64,000 bases of DNA, from NCBI RefSeq assembly GCF_001735805.1, contig NZ_CP017248.1, forward strand, positions 4,960,001 through 5,024,000, in the 5' to 3' direction. Positions 1 to 8,304 of the stretch are shown in pieces (within the stretch, counting starts at the first letter, position 1; every line of letters begins with the position of its first letter). The position numbers were made by a program, and so were the translations under genes. The notes beneath the pieces are model-generated. The model searched no databases. It was not told the DNA's origin and saw only the letters and a program-made list of their open reading frames with translations. The stretch is from Streptomyces fodineus. Its GTDB lineage: Bacteria > Actinomycetota > Actinomycetes > Streptomycetales > Streptomycetaceae.

Positions 1-1
1 C

Positions 2-163
2 GACCAGGCCGGTCTCGACCAGCCCCCGGCCCGGAACACCGCCCCCCAGGGCCAATCCCCCACCGAACCGGTCCTCCAGATCCTTCCGCTGGGCAGCGGC
101 CTGATCCTCATCGGCCTCGGCCTGGCCCTGGCCTTCCTGGGCCTGAGACTCCGCAGGAGCTGA
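2..163 (+). CDS. C-terminal end of a membrane-anchored protein (partial)
   Basis: The window opens inside a reading frame that ends in TGA at 161-163. The 53 visible residues are a Gln/Pro-rich polar stretch, then a hydrophobic segment of about 20 residues rich in Leu, Gly and Ile, then a short basic tail (RLRRS). That is the layout of a C-terminal anchor in an actinobacterial surface or secreted protein: polar stalk outside, one helix, basic residues inside. There is no LPXTG-like motif, so it is not an obvious sortase substrate. The catalytic or binding part lies before the window and its function cannot be told. Confidence 0.6.
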   Translation, partial: DQAGLDQPPARNTAPQGQSPTEPVLQILPLGSGLILIGLGLALAFLGLRLRRS

Positions 164-525
164 GGGCAGCGGCCGTTGTGCTGGGGCGTATTCGGGTGTC
201 CTGGGTGTCCTGGGTGTACTCGGGGAGTGCGGGCGGCCATGCCACCGGGCCGACGCCCTCGCGCAGCCGCGGGCAGTCGTGCCGCCGGGGTGGCACGGGT
301 GGGCGCTGGGGTCCCCCCTCCGGCGGAAGCACCTGGCAGGCGCCGACAGGCGACCCCACCCCCGTCGGCACCACCCCGGGCCGGCACCAGCACCGGACGC
401 TCGCGCAGCGCCGGGCGCCCGGGACCGTCGTACCCGCAGCACCGGCACCTCGCCGCCGCACGCACAGGACCGGCACCCGGCACGCCGTACCCACCGCCCA
501 GGCTGCCGCCCCCACCACCGCAGCG
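164..525. other. Intergenic region without a supported gene
   Basis: About 360 bases lie between the partial membrane protein and the convergent quinone oxidoreductase. Long open frames cross it on the + strand, but they run on antisense into the oxidoreductase gene and look like high-GC shadows. A short direct repeat of TCCTGGGTG occurs near 199-220. No promoter or RNA gene is evident. Confidence 0.4.
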
Positions 526-1506
526 CTACGGCGTCACCAACAGCACCTTGCCCACGTGCCCGCTCGCCTCCACCACCCGATGCCCCTCCGCCGCCAAGGA
601 CATGGGTACCTCCCGATCCACCACCGGCCGCACATGCCCCCCAGCCAGCAACGGCCACACATGCTCCCGCACAGCGGCCACAATCGCCGCCTTCTCACTC
701 AGCGGCCGAGCCCGCAGCGAGGTCGCGCTGATCGCCGCCCGCTTGCGGAGCAGCGTGCCGATGTTCAGCTCGGCCTTGACCCCGCCCTGCATACCGATGA
801 TCGCGAGCCGCCCGCTGACGGCAAGCGCCTGGACATTGCGGTCCAGGTACTTCGCCCCCATGTTGTCGAGGATCACGTCGGCCCCAGCGCCCCCGGTGGC
901 CTGCTTGATCTCGTCGACGAAGTCCTGCTCCCGGTAGTTGATGAGGACCTCCGCGCCCAGCTCGGCGCACCGCTCCAGCTTCTCCTTCGTGCCCGCCGTC
1001 ACCGCGACCTTGGCCCCGACGGCCTTGGCGAGCTGGATCGCCATGGTGCCGATGCCGCTGGACCCGCCGTGCACGAGCAGCGTCTCGCCGGGCCGCAGGT
1101 GGGAGATCATGAACACGTTGGACCAGACCGTGCAGACCACCTCGGGCAGCGCGGCCGCCTGTTTGAGGTCGACGCCGTCGGGCACCGGCAGCAGCTGCCC
1201 GGCCGGTACGACGACCTTCTCCGCGTAACCGCCGCCCGAGAGCAGCGCGCACACCTCGTCGCCGACGGCCCAGCCGGACACTCCGGGGCCGAGCGCGGCG
1301 ATCCTGCCGGAGCACTCCAGGCCGGGGTAGGGGGAGGCGCCGGGCGGCGGGTTGTAGAAGCCCTGCCGTTGCAGGATGTCGGCGCGGTTGACGGCACTGG
1401 CCACCACCTCGACCAGTACCTCGCCCTCGCCGGGCACCGGGTCGGGGACCTCCGCCCATACCAGCGCCTCGGGACCACCAGGTTCGGGAATCGTGATCGC
1501 ATGCAT
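526..1506 (-). CDS. NAD(P)H:quinone oxidoreductase, PIG3-like MDR family
   Basis: A 326-residue medium-chain dehydrogenase/reductase without zinc ligands, of the quinone oxidoreductase PIG3 type. Visible family features are the N-terminal GroES-like half with NRADILQRQGFYNPPPG, a Tyr/Pro-rich loop typical of PIG3 proteins, and the Rossmann half with VHGGSSGIGTMAIQLAKAVGAKV, which binds the nucleotide. The product should reduce quinones or similar electrophiles with NADPH in the cytoplasm. The length is normal for the family. It stands alone, with parS and moeA upstream on the same strand, and the spacing of about 185 bases suggests its own promoter. The exact substrate cannot be told from sequence. 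Confidence 0.88.
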   Translation of the reverse strand: MHAITIPEPGGPEALVWAEVPDPVPGEGEVLVEVVASAVNRADILQRQGFYNPPPGASPYPGLECSGRIAALGPGVSGWAVGDEVCALLSGGGYAEKVVVPAGQLLPVPDGVDLKQAAALPEVVCTVWSNVFMISHLRPGETLLVHGGSSGIGTMAIQLAKAVGAKVAVTAGTKEKLERCAELGAEVLINYREQDFVDEIKQATGGAGADVILDNMGAKYLDRNVQALAVSGRLAIIGMQGGVKAELNIGTLLRKRAAISATSLRARPLSEKAAIVAAVREHVWPLLAGGHVRPVVDREVPMSLAAEGHRVVEASGHVGKVLLVTP

Positions 1507-1688
1507 GCCTGCGACGCTACTCCCCGCCGACGGCGTCCTCCTGGCAGACCCGCTCGCTCCCGGGTGCCCGGGGCACCGCGTCAGTTACGCGGCAACGACC
1601 GGATGCACTGGTGATGACGGCATCGGCGCCGGACTGCTTGAGCAGCGGCGCGCTCTCCTCTGGCGGGCGATGGCGTCATGGCCCGGAC

Positions 1689-1702
1689 GTTTCACGTGAA
1701 AC
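1689..1702. promoter_or_regulatory. parS centromere site (perfect)
   Basis: GTTTCACGTGAAAC is a perfect 14-bp palindrome identical to the core of the Streptomyces ParB-binding site. The flanks here are C and A (the fuller consensus has T and A). It overlaps the end of moeA: the bases TGT TTC ACG TGA on the minus strand encode its last residues Cys-Phe-Thr and its stop. ParB loading here would help organise and segregate the origin region. Confidence 0.93.
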
Positions 1703-3038
1703 ACACCTCGATTCCGGCGGCCGCCCACGGCAGGTCCAGCAGCTCGGTCTCCTCACCCTGCCGGGCCCCGCCGGGCGGTACGACGGCCAGCGCATCCGCG
1801 GCGGCGATGCCACGGAGCATGGCCGGCCCGTTGTAGTGCAGCGGTACGGCACGGTCGCCGCGCAGCACCACCGGGACGAGCCGGGTGTCGTACGGGTGTC
1901 CCTGGACGGTCTCCCTGAGCGGCAGCGTGTAGGGCTCGGGGGCCGGGTGGGCGGCCAGGGTGCGCAGCAGCGGCTCGGCGAGCGTGAGCAGGCCGGAGAT
2001 GGCCGCGAGCGGGTTGCCGGGCAGGCCTACGAGGTGCCGGCCTTCCTTGGTGCGGGCCAGCAGCATGGGATGGCCGGGGCGCACCTTGACGCCGTCGACG
2101 AGGAGTTCGGCACCGATGCGTTCCAGGGTGGGGTGGACGTGGTCGACCGGTCCGCCCGCGGTGCCGCCCGTGGTGACGATGAGGTCGGCTTCGGAGCCGT
2201 CGACGGCCTTGCGCAGGGCCTTGGCGTCGTCGCCGATCCGGCGTACCGCGACGACCTCCGCGCCGAGCGCGCGCAGCCAGGGCGGCAGCATGGGGCCGAG
2301 CGCGTCCCGGATCAGCCCGTCGTGTGGCAGGCCCTCGGTCAGCAACTCGTCGCCGAGCACGAGGACTTCGGCCCGCGGGCGCGGTACGGCGGTGACGGTG
2401 TCGTATCCGGCCGCCGCGGCGAGGCCCAGGACGGCGGGGGTGACGAGGGTGCCGACGGGCAGCAGCTGGTCGCCGCTGCGGCACTCCTGGGCGCGCGGGC
2501 GGATGTCCTGGCCGTGCACGATCTCCCGTGTGGCGTGGAGCCGGCCCTGGGTGTCGGTACGGCCGTGCTCGCTGCGCAGCACGGCGGTGGTGTCGACCGG
2601 AATGCGGGCGCCGGTCGCGATGCGGACCGCCTCGCCGTCGGTGAGCGGCTCGGGCTGCGCGTGCCCGGCGAGCACGCCTTCGTCGCGCACCTCCCAGGGG
2701 CCGGGTCCGGCGACCGCCCAGCCGTCCATCGCGGAGGTGTCGAAGGAGGGCAGGTCGGTCAGCGCGTCGAGAGGGCCTGCCAGGACCAGGCCGAGGGCGT
2801 CACCGAGCGGCACGGAGACCGGGGCACGGCGGACTCGGGCGCGCCCGGCGCGGGCGGCGATCTCGCGGGCCCGGGGCCAGGGGATGGCCCGGTGCCGCTC
2901 GCCGTGTGCTTCGGGCGCCGGAGCGGGGACCCCCGCCTGGTCGTGCCTGGGCTCTCTCACAAGGGCCAGTGCCTCCTCGACGTCGAGATCGTCGCTGTCC
3001 TCGGCGGGCGCTCCGGCCCGGGTTCCGGGGGCGGTCAT
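1692..3038 (-). CDS. moeA: Molybdopterin molybdenumtransferase MoeA
   Basis: MoeA inserts molybdate into adenylylated molybdopterin in the last step of molybdenum cofactor synthesis. The 448-residue product has the typical SFDTSAMDGWAVAG motif near residues 98-111 and the MoCF_biosynth core with VTTGGTAGGPVDHV and a later LPGNPLAA motif, plus the C-terminal beta-barrel domain. The N-terminal 50 or so residues are a low-complexity, acidic/Pro-rich extension. It overlaps the mobA-like gene upstream by four bases (ATGA), so the two are translationally coupled. The stop codon lies inside a parS site. The family assignment is secure. Confidence 0.94.
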   Translation of the reverse strand: MTAPGTRAGAPAEDSDDLDVEEALALVREPRHDQAGVPAPAPEAHGERHRAIPWPRAREIAARAGRARVRRAPVSVPLGDALGLVLAGPLDALTDLPSFDTSAMDGWAVAGPGPWEVRDEGVLAGHAQPEPLTDGEAVRIATGARIPVDTTAVLRSEHGRTDTQGRLHATREIVHGQDIRPRAQECRSGDQLLPVGTLVTPAVLGLAAAAGYDTVTAVPRPRAEVLVLGDELLTEGLPHDGLIRDALGPMLPPWLRALGAEVVAVRRIGDDAKALRKAVDGSEADLIVTTGGTAGGPVDHVHPTLERIGAELLVDGVKVRPGHPMLLARTKEGRHLVGLPGNPLAAISGLLTLAEPLLRTLAAHPAPEPYTLPLRETVQGHPYDTRLVPVVLRGDRAVPLHYNGPAMLRGIAAADALAVVPPGGARQGEETELLDLPWAAAGIEVCFT

Positions 3039-3946
3039 CCGGCGTCCGGGGCGCTCGGGCCCCCGCTGTTCTCTTTCCCGCCCCCGGCGTTCTCTTCCTC
3101 CCAGCGCAGCGCGAGCGCGGTTGCCCTGCGGGCGGCCTCGGCGACGGCCTCGGGGCCTCCCTTGCCCTGGGCCGCGGCATAGCCGACGAGGAAGGTGGTC
3201 AGCGGGGCGGCGGGCCGGGCCACGCCGTGCGCGGCGTCACGGGCCAGGTCGAGCAGGACGCCGGTGTCGACGTCCAGGTCGATGCCCAGTTCGTCCTTGA
3301 CTGCGGAGATCCATTCATCCAACACGTGCCCATGCTCCCTGATGCGTGCCCTGGCGTTGACGAGGTCGTCCCAGGTGTCGCAGTCGAAGGACGCGAGCGG
3401 GTCCGGGACGCGGGTGAGGTTGAGGGCGCTGGTCAGCCGGCGCAGGGGCAGTCCCGTCAGGCTGTCGGGTCCGGCCGCGAGGGCGGCCAGTTCGCGGCGG
3501 AGCGCGGCGGTGCGGTAGGCGGCCACGAGCGGCTGATCGCGGCCGTCGGCGTCGGTGAGCAGCGCGCCGTCGGCTCCGGTGTCGCCGAGGGCGGTCAACA
3601 GGTGCTGGAGCGTGGCCGGTTGGAGGAAGGGCAGGTCGGCGGAGAGCACGACGGCGTGCTCGGCGGTGGTGAGCCGCAGGCCCGCTTCGAGTGCGGCGAC
3701 CGGTCCGGCGCCGGGCGGCTCCTCGCGCGCCCAGCGCACGGCTCGCGCGGTGGGCCGCCGGTCGGCCACCACCACCGTTCTGCCGGCGCCCGCGCATGCC
3801 GCGAGCACCCGGTCGATGAGCGCCCGGCCGCCGACCCGCAGGCCGGGCTTGTCGGCCCCGCCGAGCCGCCGGGCGGCGCCGCCGGCCAGCACGACGGCGT
3901 CGTACGGCACAGGCGTCCCGGGGGTGGCGGAGGCGTTGTCGGTCAC
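3035..3946 (-). CDS. MobA-like nucleotidyltransferase fused to a DUF6457-like domain
   Basis: The N-terminal part (about residues 14-200) is a MobA-type NTP transferase: VVLAGGAARRLGGADKPGL is the nucleotide-binding loop, and LSADLPFL and FDCDTWDDL are the other conserved metal/nucleotide elements. MobA attaches GMP to molybdopterin to make the guanine dinucleotide cofactor. The C-terminal 85 or so residues (LDEWISAVKDELGID onward) resemble the small DUF6457 domain, here as a natural fusion common in Streptomyces. The stop overlaps the moeA start by four bases, so the pair forms a cofactor operon. The transferase is clear; the role of the C-terminal domain is unknown. Confidence 0.85.
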   Translation of the reverse strand: MTDNASATPGTPVPYDAVVLAGGAARRLGGADKPGLRVGGRALIDRVLAACAGAGRTVVVADRRPTARAVRWAREEPPGAGPVAALEAGLRLTTAEHAVVLSADLPFLQPATLQHLLTALGDTGADGALLTDADGRDQPLVAAYRTAALRRELAALAAGPDSLTGLPLRRLTSALNLTRVPDPLASFDCDTWDDLVNARARIREHGHVLDEWISAVKDELGIDLDVDTGVLLDLARDAAHGVARPAAPLTTFLVGYAAAQGKGGPEAVAEAARRATALALRWEEENAGGGKENSGGPSAPDAG

Positions 3947-3965
3947 CCCCCGAGTATGTCCCGAG

Positions 3966-3994
3966 GGGCCCCGCTTGTGTCTCCCGCGGGGCCC
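3966..3994 (-). terminator. Stem-loop after the bkd operon
   Basis: GGGCCCCGC and its exact complement GCGGGGCCC are separated by 11 bases in the 69-base gap between the E2 stop and the mobA-like start, with no T tract. It may terminate the bkd transcript before the molybdenum-cofactor pair. Confidence 0.45.
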
Positions 3995-4015
3995 TGCGTC
4001 CTGGCCCCGCGTGCG

Positions 4016-5440
4016 TCACAGCGTGCGCAGGAGCACCGCCGGCTGTTCCACGCAGTCCGCCACATACCGCAGGAAGCCGCCCGCCGTGCCGCCGTCGCAC
4101 ACCCGGTGGTCGAAGGTGAGCGAGAGCTGGACGACCTGGCGCACCGCCAGCTCGCCCTCGTGCACCCACGGCTTGGGGACGATCCGGCCGACGCCGAGCA
4201 TGGCCGCCTCGGGGTGGTTGATGATCGGCGTGGAGCCGTCGACGCCGAAGACACCGTAGTTGTTCAGCGTGAACGTCCCGCCGGTGAGTTCCCCCGGCGT
4301 GAGCGTCCCGGTGCGGGCGGCCTCGGTGAGCCGGGCGAACTCGGCGGTCAGCGTCTCGGCGTCGCGCGCGTGGGCGTCCCGGACGACCGGCACGACCAGC
4401 CCGCGCTCGGTCTGCGCCGCGAACCCGAGGTGGACGTGTTCGAGCTGGACGACCTCGCGGGCCTCGGTGTCGACGTAGGAGTTCAGCTCCGGGAACCGGG
4501 CGAGCGCGGCCGTGCAGATGCGGGCGAGCAGCGCGAGCAGGGAGATCTTCGGCCCTCCGGCCGCGTTCATGGCGGCACGCGCGCGCATGAGCTCGGTGGC
4601 GTCGGCGTCGACCCAGCAGGTGGCGTCCGGGATCTCCCGGCGGCTGCGGGAGAGCTTGTCGGCGACGGCACCGCGCACGCCCTTGAGGGGGGTGCGGATG
4701 CCTGCGGTGCGCGTGGCCGGAGCGGCGGCGTGTGCCGTCGTGGTGGGCGCCTCGGCCGTACGGCTGCCCGGGGCCGCCTTGGCCCGCAGGGCGCCCTCGA
4801 CATCCGCGCGCAGGATCAGCCCGTCCGGGCCAGAGCCCGCCAGCTGCCGCAGGTCCAGGCCGCCCTCGCGGGCCAGCCGGCGGACCAGGGGGGAGATCAC
4901 GGGGACCGGACCCTCGGCGTGGAGTGCGTCCACGCGCGCGTGAGCCGTCCCGGCGGAGGTCACCGTGGCGTCCCGTCGCGCCGTACCGGAGGCCGCGGCC
5001 GGGCTCCGCCGCGCGTCCGGGCCCGTCCCGGAGGGCGCGGGCCTGGTCCCGGCGCCATCCGCACCGGTACTGCCGTTCGCGGCACCCGTCGCCATCGGCG
5101 CCGACCGCACCCTCCGGCGGCGCATGGGCGCTTCCGAGGTGCCGTATCCGACCAGGACGTTGCCCGACCCCGCGGCCTCGCCGCCGGGAGCCGCCGGTCC
5201 CACGGCGACCGTCAGCAGCGGTGCGCCGACCGGCAGTTCGGTGCCCTCCTCGCCGAAGCGCGCGGTGACCACGCCGCCGTAGGGGCAGGGCACCTCGACC
5301 ATCGCCTTGGCCGTTTCGACCTCGACGACCGGCTGGTCGACGGCGACGACGTCGCCGACCTGGACCAGCCAGCGCACGATCTCCGCCTCGGTGAGTCCCT
5401 CGCCGAGGTCGGGGAGCCTGAACTCCAGCACCTGTGCCAT
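4016..5440 (-). CDS. bkdC: Branched-chain 2-oxo acid dehydrogenase E2 (dihydrolipoyl acyltransferase)
   Basis: E2 core of the branched-chain 2-oxo acid dehydrogenase, 474 residues. Domains in order: a lipoyl domain (about 5-78) with the lipoylated lysine in ETAKAMVEV; a long Ala/Thr/Gly-rich linker; a peripheral subunit-binding domain (ISPLVRRLAREGGLDL); and the acyltransferase domain ending in FDHRVCDGGTAGGF, whose HxxxDG supplies the catalytic His and Asp. It transfers the branched acyl group from E1 to CoA, giving isobutyryl-, isovaleryl- or 2-methylbutyryl-CoA for fatty acid starters and energy. The ATG at 5440 overlaps the E1 beta stop (ATGA). The enzyme class is firm; the bkd letter is by convention, since Streptomyces carry two such clusters. 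Confidence 0.92.
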   Translation of the reverse strand: MAQVLEFRLPDLGEGLTEAEIVRWLVQVGDVVAVDQPVVEVETAKAMVEVPCPYGGVVTARFGEEGTELPVGAPLLTVAVGPAAPGGEAAGSGNVLVGYGTSEAPMRRRRVRSAPMATGAANGSTGADGAGTRPAPSGTGPDARRSPAAASGTARRDATVTSAGTAHARVDALHAEGPVPVISPLVRRLAREGGLDLRQLAGSGPDGLILRADVEGALRAKAAPGSRTAEAPTTTAHAAAPATRTAGIRTPLKGVRGAVADKLSRSRREIPDATCWVDADATELMRARAAMNAAGGPKISLLALLARICTAALARFPELNSYVDTEAREVVQLEHVHLGFAAQTERGLVVPVVRDAHARDAETLTAEFARLTEAARTGTLTPGELTGGTFTLNNYGVFGVDGSTPIINHPEAAMLGVGRIVPKPWVHEGELAVRQVVQLSLTFDHRVCDGGTAGGFLRYVADCVEQPAVLLRTL

Positions 5441-6444
5441 CAGCCCTCGGCCTCCCACTGCAGCCGGGCCACGGCGTCGAGGATGCGGTCGACGCCGGGC
5501 AGGTGGTGCCGCTCCAGCATGGGCGGCGGGTAGGGGATGTCGAAGCCGGCCACGCGCAGCACCGGCGCCTCCAGGTGGTGGAAGCAGCGCTCGGTGACGC
5601 GGGTCGCTATCTCGCCGCCCGGCCCGCCGAACCCGGTGGACTCGTGGACGACGACCGCGCGTCCGGTGCGCCGTACGGACGCGCAGACCGTCTCGTCGTC
5701 GAACGGCACCAGGGAGCGCAGGTCGACGACCTCCAGGTCCCAGCCCTCGGCCTGCGCGGCCTCGGCGGCCTCCAGGCAGACCGGCAGGGAGGGGCCGTAG
5801 GTGATGAGCGTGGCGCTGCGGCCCGAGCGGCGGACGACCGCCCGGCCGATGGGTTCCACGTCCGTCGGATGCTCGGGGTTCCAGGAGTCCTTGGACCAGT
5901 AGAGCCGCTTGGGCTCCAGGAAGACGACCGGGTCGTCCGAGGCGATGGCCTGCCGCAGCAGCCCGTAGGCGTCGGCGACGGTCGCGGGGGCGACGACATG
6001 CAGGCCCGGCGTCGCCATGTAGTAGGCCTCGGAGGAGTCGCTGTGGTGCTCGACGCCGCCGATGCCGCCGCCGTAGGGGACGCGGACGGTGATGGGCAGG
6101 GGCATCCGGCCGCACGTGCGGTTGCGCATCCGGGAGACATGGCTGATGAGCTGCTCGAACGCCGGATAGGCGAACGCGTCGAACTGCATCTCCACCACCG
6201 GGCGCAGGCCGTACATGGCCATGCCGACGGCGGTGCCGAGGATGCCGGCCTCGGCGAGCGGGGTGTCGGTGCAGCGGTCCTCGCCGAACTCCTTGGCGAG
6301 GCCGTCGGTGACCCGGAAGACACCGCCGAGGGTGCCGACGTCCTCACCCATGACGTGCACGGTGGGGTCGGCGGCCATCGCGTCGCGCAACGCGCGCGTG
6401 AGGGCCTGCGCCATGGTGGCGGGCTTGACGGCGACGGTGGTCAT
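5440..6444 (-). CDS. bkdB: Branched-chain 2-oxo acid dehydrogenase E1 beta
   Basis: 334-residue transketolase-like beta subunit. Recognisable elements are GEDVGTLGGVFRVTDGL near residue 33, TPLAEAGILGTAVGMA, PYGGGIGGVEHHSDSSEAYY, FLEPKRLY and the C-terminal GFDIPYPPPMLE. With E1 alpha it decarboxylates 2-oxoisovalerate, 2-oxoisocaproate and 2-oxo-3-methylvalerate using thiamine diphosphate. The start ATG at 6444 overlaps the stop of E1 alpha by four bases and the stop overlaps the E2 start in the same way, so the three subunits are made as a coupled set. Confidence 0.93.
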   Translation of the reverse strand: MTTVAVKPATMAQALTRALRDAMAADPTVHVMGEDVGTLGGVFRVTDGLAKEFGEDRCTDTPLAEAGILGTAVGMAMYGLRPVVEMQFDAFAYPAFEQLISHVSRMRNRTCGRMPLPITVRVPYGGGIGGVEHHSDSSEAYYMATPGLHVVAPATVADAYGLLRQAIASDDPVVFLEPKRLYWSKDSWNPEHPTDVEPIGRAVVRRSGRSATLITYGPSLPVCLEAAEAAQAEGWDLEVVDLRSLVPFDDETVCASVRRTGRAVVVHESTGFGGPGGEIATRVTERCFHHLEAPVLRVAGFDIPYPPPMLERHHLPGVDRILDAVARLQWEAEG

Positions 6445-7595
6445 CGGGCGCCGCCTTCCTGCTCGCCGTGCTGCTCCTGCTCGGCTTCCAGCTCGGCCCG
6501 CAGCAGCGCACGCTGTTCGCGCAGTTGGGCGGTGGTCTCGGCGTAGACGTGGTCGAAGAGGGCCATGGGGTCCAGTTCGGGGTCGCGGTTCATGCGTTCG
6601 CGCAAGTCGGCCGCCATCTCCTCGGCGTCCTGCCGGGCGGCCTCGATACCGGCCTCGTCGAGCAGGCCGCGCGCGGTCAGCTCCCGCTCCAGCAGCTCGA
6701 TCGGGTCGTGGGCGCGCCAGGCGGCCACCTCGGCGTCGCCGCGGTAGCGGGTGGCGTCGTCGGCGTTGGTGTGGGCCTCGATCCGGTACGTCACCGCCTC
6801 CACCAGGGTCGGGCCGCCGCCCGCGCGCGCGTGCCGTACCGCGTCGCTGAGGACCTCGTGCACGGCCGCCGCGTCGTTGCCGTCGACCAGCCGGCCCGGC
6901 ATGCCGTACCCGACGGCCTTGTGGGCCAGGGAGGGCGCGGCGGTCTGCTTGGCGAGCGGGACGGAGATGGCGAAGCCGTTGTTCTGCACGAGGAAGACGA
7001 CCGGCGCCTGCCAGACGGCGGCGAAGTTCAGCGCCTCGTGGAAGTCGCCCTCGCTGGTGCCGCCGTCGCCGACCAGGGCGAGGGCGACCACGTCGTCGCC
7101 CTTGAGGCGGGCGGCGTGCGCGAGGCCGACGGCGTGCGGGAGCTGGGTGGCCAGCGGGGTGGAGAGGGGGGCCACACGGTGGGTGTGGGGGTCGTAGCCG
7201 CTGTGCCAGTCGCCGCGCAGCAGGGTCAGGGCCTCGACGGGGTCCACCCCCCGGGCGACGACGGCGAGGGTGTCGCGGTAGCTGGGGAAGAGCCAGTCGC
7301 GTTCTTCCAGGGCCAGGGCGGCGGCGACCTCGCAGGCCTCCTGGCCGGTGCTGGAGGGGTAGACGGCGAGGCGGCCCTGCTTGGTGAGCGCGGTGGCCTG
7401 CGTGTTGTAGCGGCGACCGCGCACCAGCTGGGCGTAGAGCCGGCGCAGCAGCTCCGGATCGGCCTTGGCGGCCGCCTCGGTGCCGAGGACGCGGTAGGGC
7501 TCGGCGTCTGGCAGCAGCGGCGCGGGGTCCATACGGGGCTGCCAGGCGGGCGGCGGGGATGGCCGGTACGCGCCCCGCTGCTCCATGACCGTCAT
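6441..7595 (-). CDS. bkdA: Branched-chain 2-oxo acid dehydrogenase E1 alpha
   Basis: 384-residue alpha subunit. The thiamine-diphosphate motif runs from GDGGTSEGDFHEALNF to VQNN, and the regulatory/active-site loop with YRIEAHTNADD is present. The C-terminus ends in a Glu/Gln-rich helical tail. The ATG at 7595 is preferred over the internal ATG at 7586 because a GAGGAGG sequence lies 7 bases before it. It is the first gene of the operon and is transcribed away from the Lrp-type regulator. The 175-base divergent region holds an ACCGATTGTTCGGT palindrome and a 34-bp inverted repeat, so control by more than one factor is likely. Confidence 0.93.
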   Translation of the reverse strand: MTVMEQRGAYRPSPPPAWQPRMDPAPLLPDAEPYRVLGTEAAAKADPELLRRLYAQLVRGRRYNTQATALTKQGRLAVYPSSTGQEACEVAAALALEERDWLFPSYRDTLAVVARGVDPVEALTLLRGDWHSGYDPHTHRVAPLSTPLATQLPHAVGLAHAARLKGDDVVALALVGDGGTSEGDFHEALNFAAVWQAPVVFLVQNNGFAISVPLAKQTAAPSLAHKAVGYGMPGRLVDGNDAAAVHEVLSDAVRHARAGGGPTLVEAVTYRIEAHTNADDATRYRGDAEVAAWRAHDPIELLERELTARGLLDEAGIEAARQDAEEMAADLRERMNRDPELDPMALFDHVYAETTAQLREQRALLRAELEAEQEQHGEQEGGAR

Positions 7596-7655
7596 GACGG
7601 CACCTCCTCGTGGGAGCGGCTACGGGAGGCGCGTCGGCTGTGAGGCGCCTCACCA

Positions 7656-7669
7656 ACCGATTGTTCGGT
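7656..7669. promoter_or_regulatory. Palindromic operator candidate (TetR type) before bkdA
   Basis: ACCGATTGTTCGGT: arms ACCGA and TCGGT around a 4-base centre. It differs at one base from the perfect palindrome ACCGATCGTTCGGT found at 10579-10592 and 15605-15618 in the paa promoters. It lies 61 bases before the bkdA start. Binding by the TetR protein encoded at 8421-9008 is an inference from the shared sequence. Confidence 0.55.
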
Positions 7670-7697
7670 CGTCGGCACATTTTGGCTACAGGCCCCT

Positions 7698-7731
7698 CCA
7701 GGCTGTGGACAAACGGTTCTCCACAGCCTGG
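7698..7731. promoter_or_regulatory. 34-bp inverted repeat with DnaA-box-like arms, bkdA/bkdR intergenic
   Basis: CCAGGCTGTGGA and its exact complement TCCACAGCCTGG flank a 10-base centre. The left arm contains TGTGGACAA (7704-7712), a perfect Streptomyces DnaA box read on the minus strand; the right arm contains the one-mismatch TTCTCCACA. Possible roles are an operator for the divergent Lrp regulator, a DnaA site, or a hairpin in a transcript. Confidence 0.5.
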
Positions 7732-7770
7732 AATGAACGCAGGACGTCCACGGCGAGGGAGCGGGGGGCA

Positions 7771-8304
7771 ATGGCAGCTGAACAAATGGCCGACGGACCG
7801 CAGGACGACGCCGCGCTTCCACCGCCGCGCCCGGTGGACGCCGCCCTGCTGCCGCCGCCGCGCCCGCTCGACGCCATCGATCAGGACATCCTGAAAATCC
7901 TCCAGGCGGACGGCCGCGCCTCGATACGGTCCGTCGCCGAACGCGTGCACGTCTCGCGCGCCAACGCCTACGCGCGCATCAACCGGCTCGTCGAGGACGG
8001 TGTCATCCGCGGGTTCAGCGCGCGTGTGGACCACGAGCGGGCGGGGCACGGCACGTCGGCGTACATCACGCTGAAGATCGTCCAGAACACCTGGCGTACG
8101 GTCCGCGAGCAGCTCAGACAGCTGCCCGGCGCCTCCCACATCGCCCTCGTGGGCGGCGACTTCGATGTGCTGCTGCTGGTGCACACACCCGACAACCGGG
8201 CGCTGCGCGAGCTGGTGCTCACCCGGCTCCAGGCGATCCCCGAGGTGCTCAGCACCCGCACGCTGCTGGTGTTCGAGGAGGAGGACCTGGAGCCGGAGGC
8301 GTGA
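7771..8304 (+). CDS. bkdR: Lrp/AsnC-family regulator BkdR
   Basis: 177-residue regulator. After a Pro-rich N-terminal extension of about 30 residues it has the AsnC/Lrp helix-turn-helix (DAIDQDILKILQADGRASI ... VHVSRANAYARINRLVEDG) and the RAM effector domain (GHGTSAYITLKIVQ ... HIALVGGDFDVLLLV). It is transcribed divergently from the branched-chain dehydrogenase operon, the classic BkdR arrangement, where the protein usually responds to branched-chain amino acids. The ATG at 7771 was chosen because the domain begins soon after; an upstream in-frame start would run into the bkdA start region. The gene ends inside a 22-bp tandem repeat. Confidence 0.88.
   Translation: MAAEQMADGPQDDAALPPPRPVDAALLPPPRPLDAIDQDILKILQADGRASIRSVAERVHVSRANAYARINRLVEDGVIRGFSARVDHERAGHGTSAYITLKIVQNTWRTVREQLRQLPGASHIALVGGDFDVLLLVHTPDNRALRELVLTRLQAIPEVLSTRTLLVFEEEDLEPEA

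Noticed and set aside
178..1614. Long + strand open frame across the quinone oxidoreductase
   Set aside because: Antisense to a clear MDR gene; Arg/His/Pro-rich translation without family features, a high-GC shadow.
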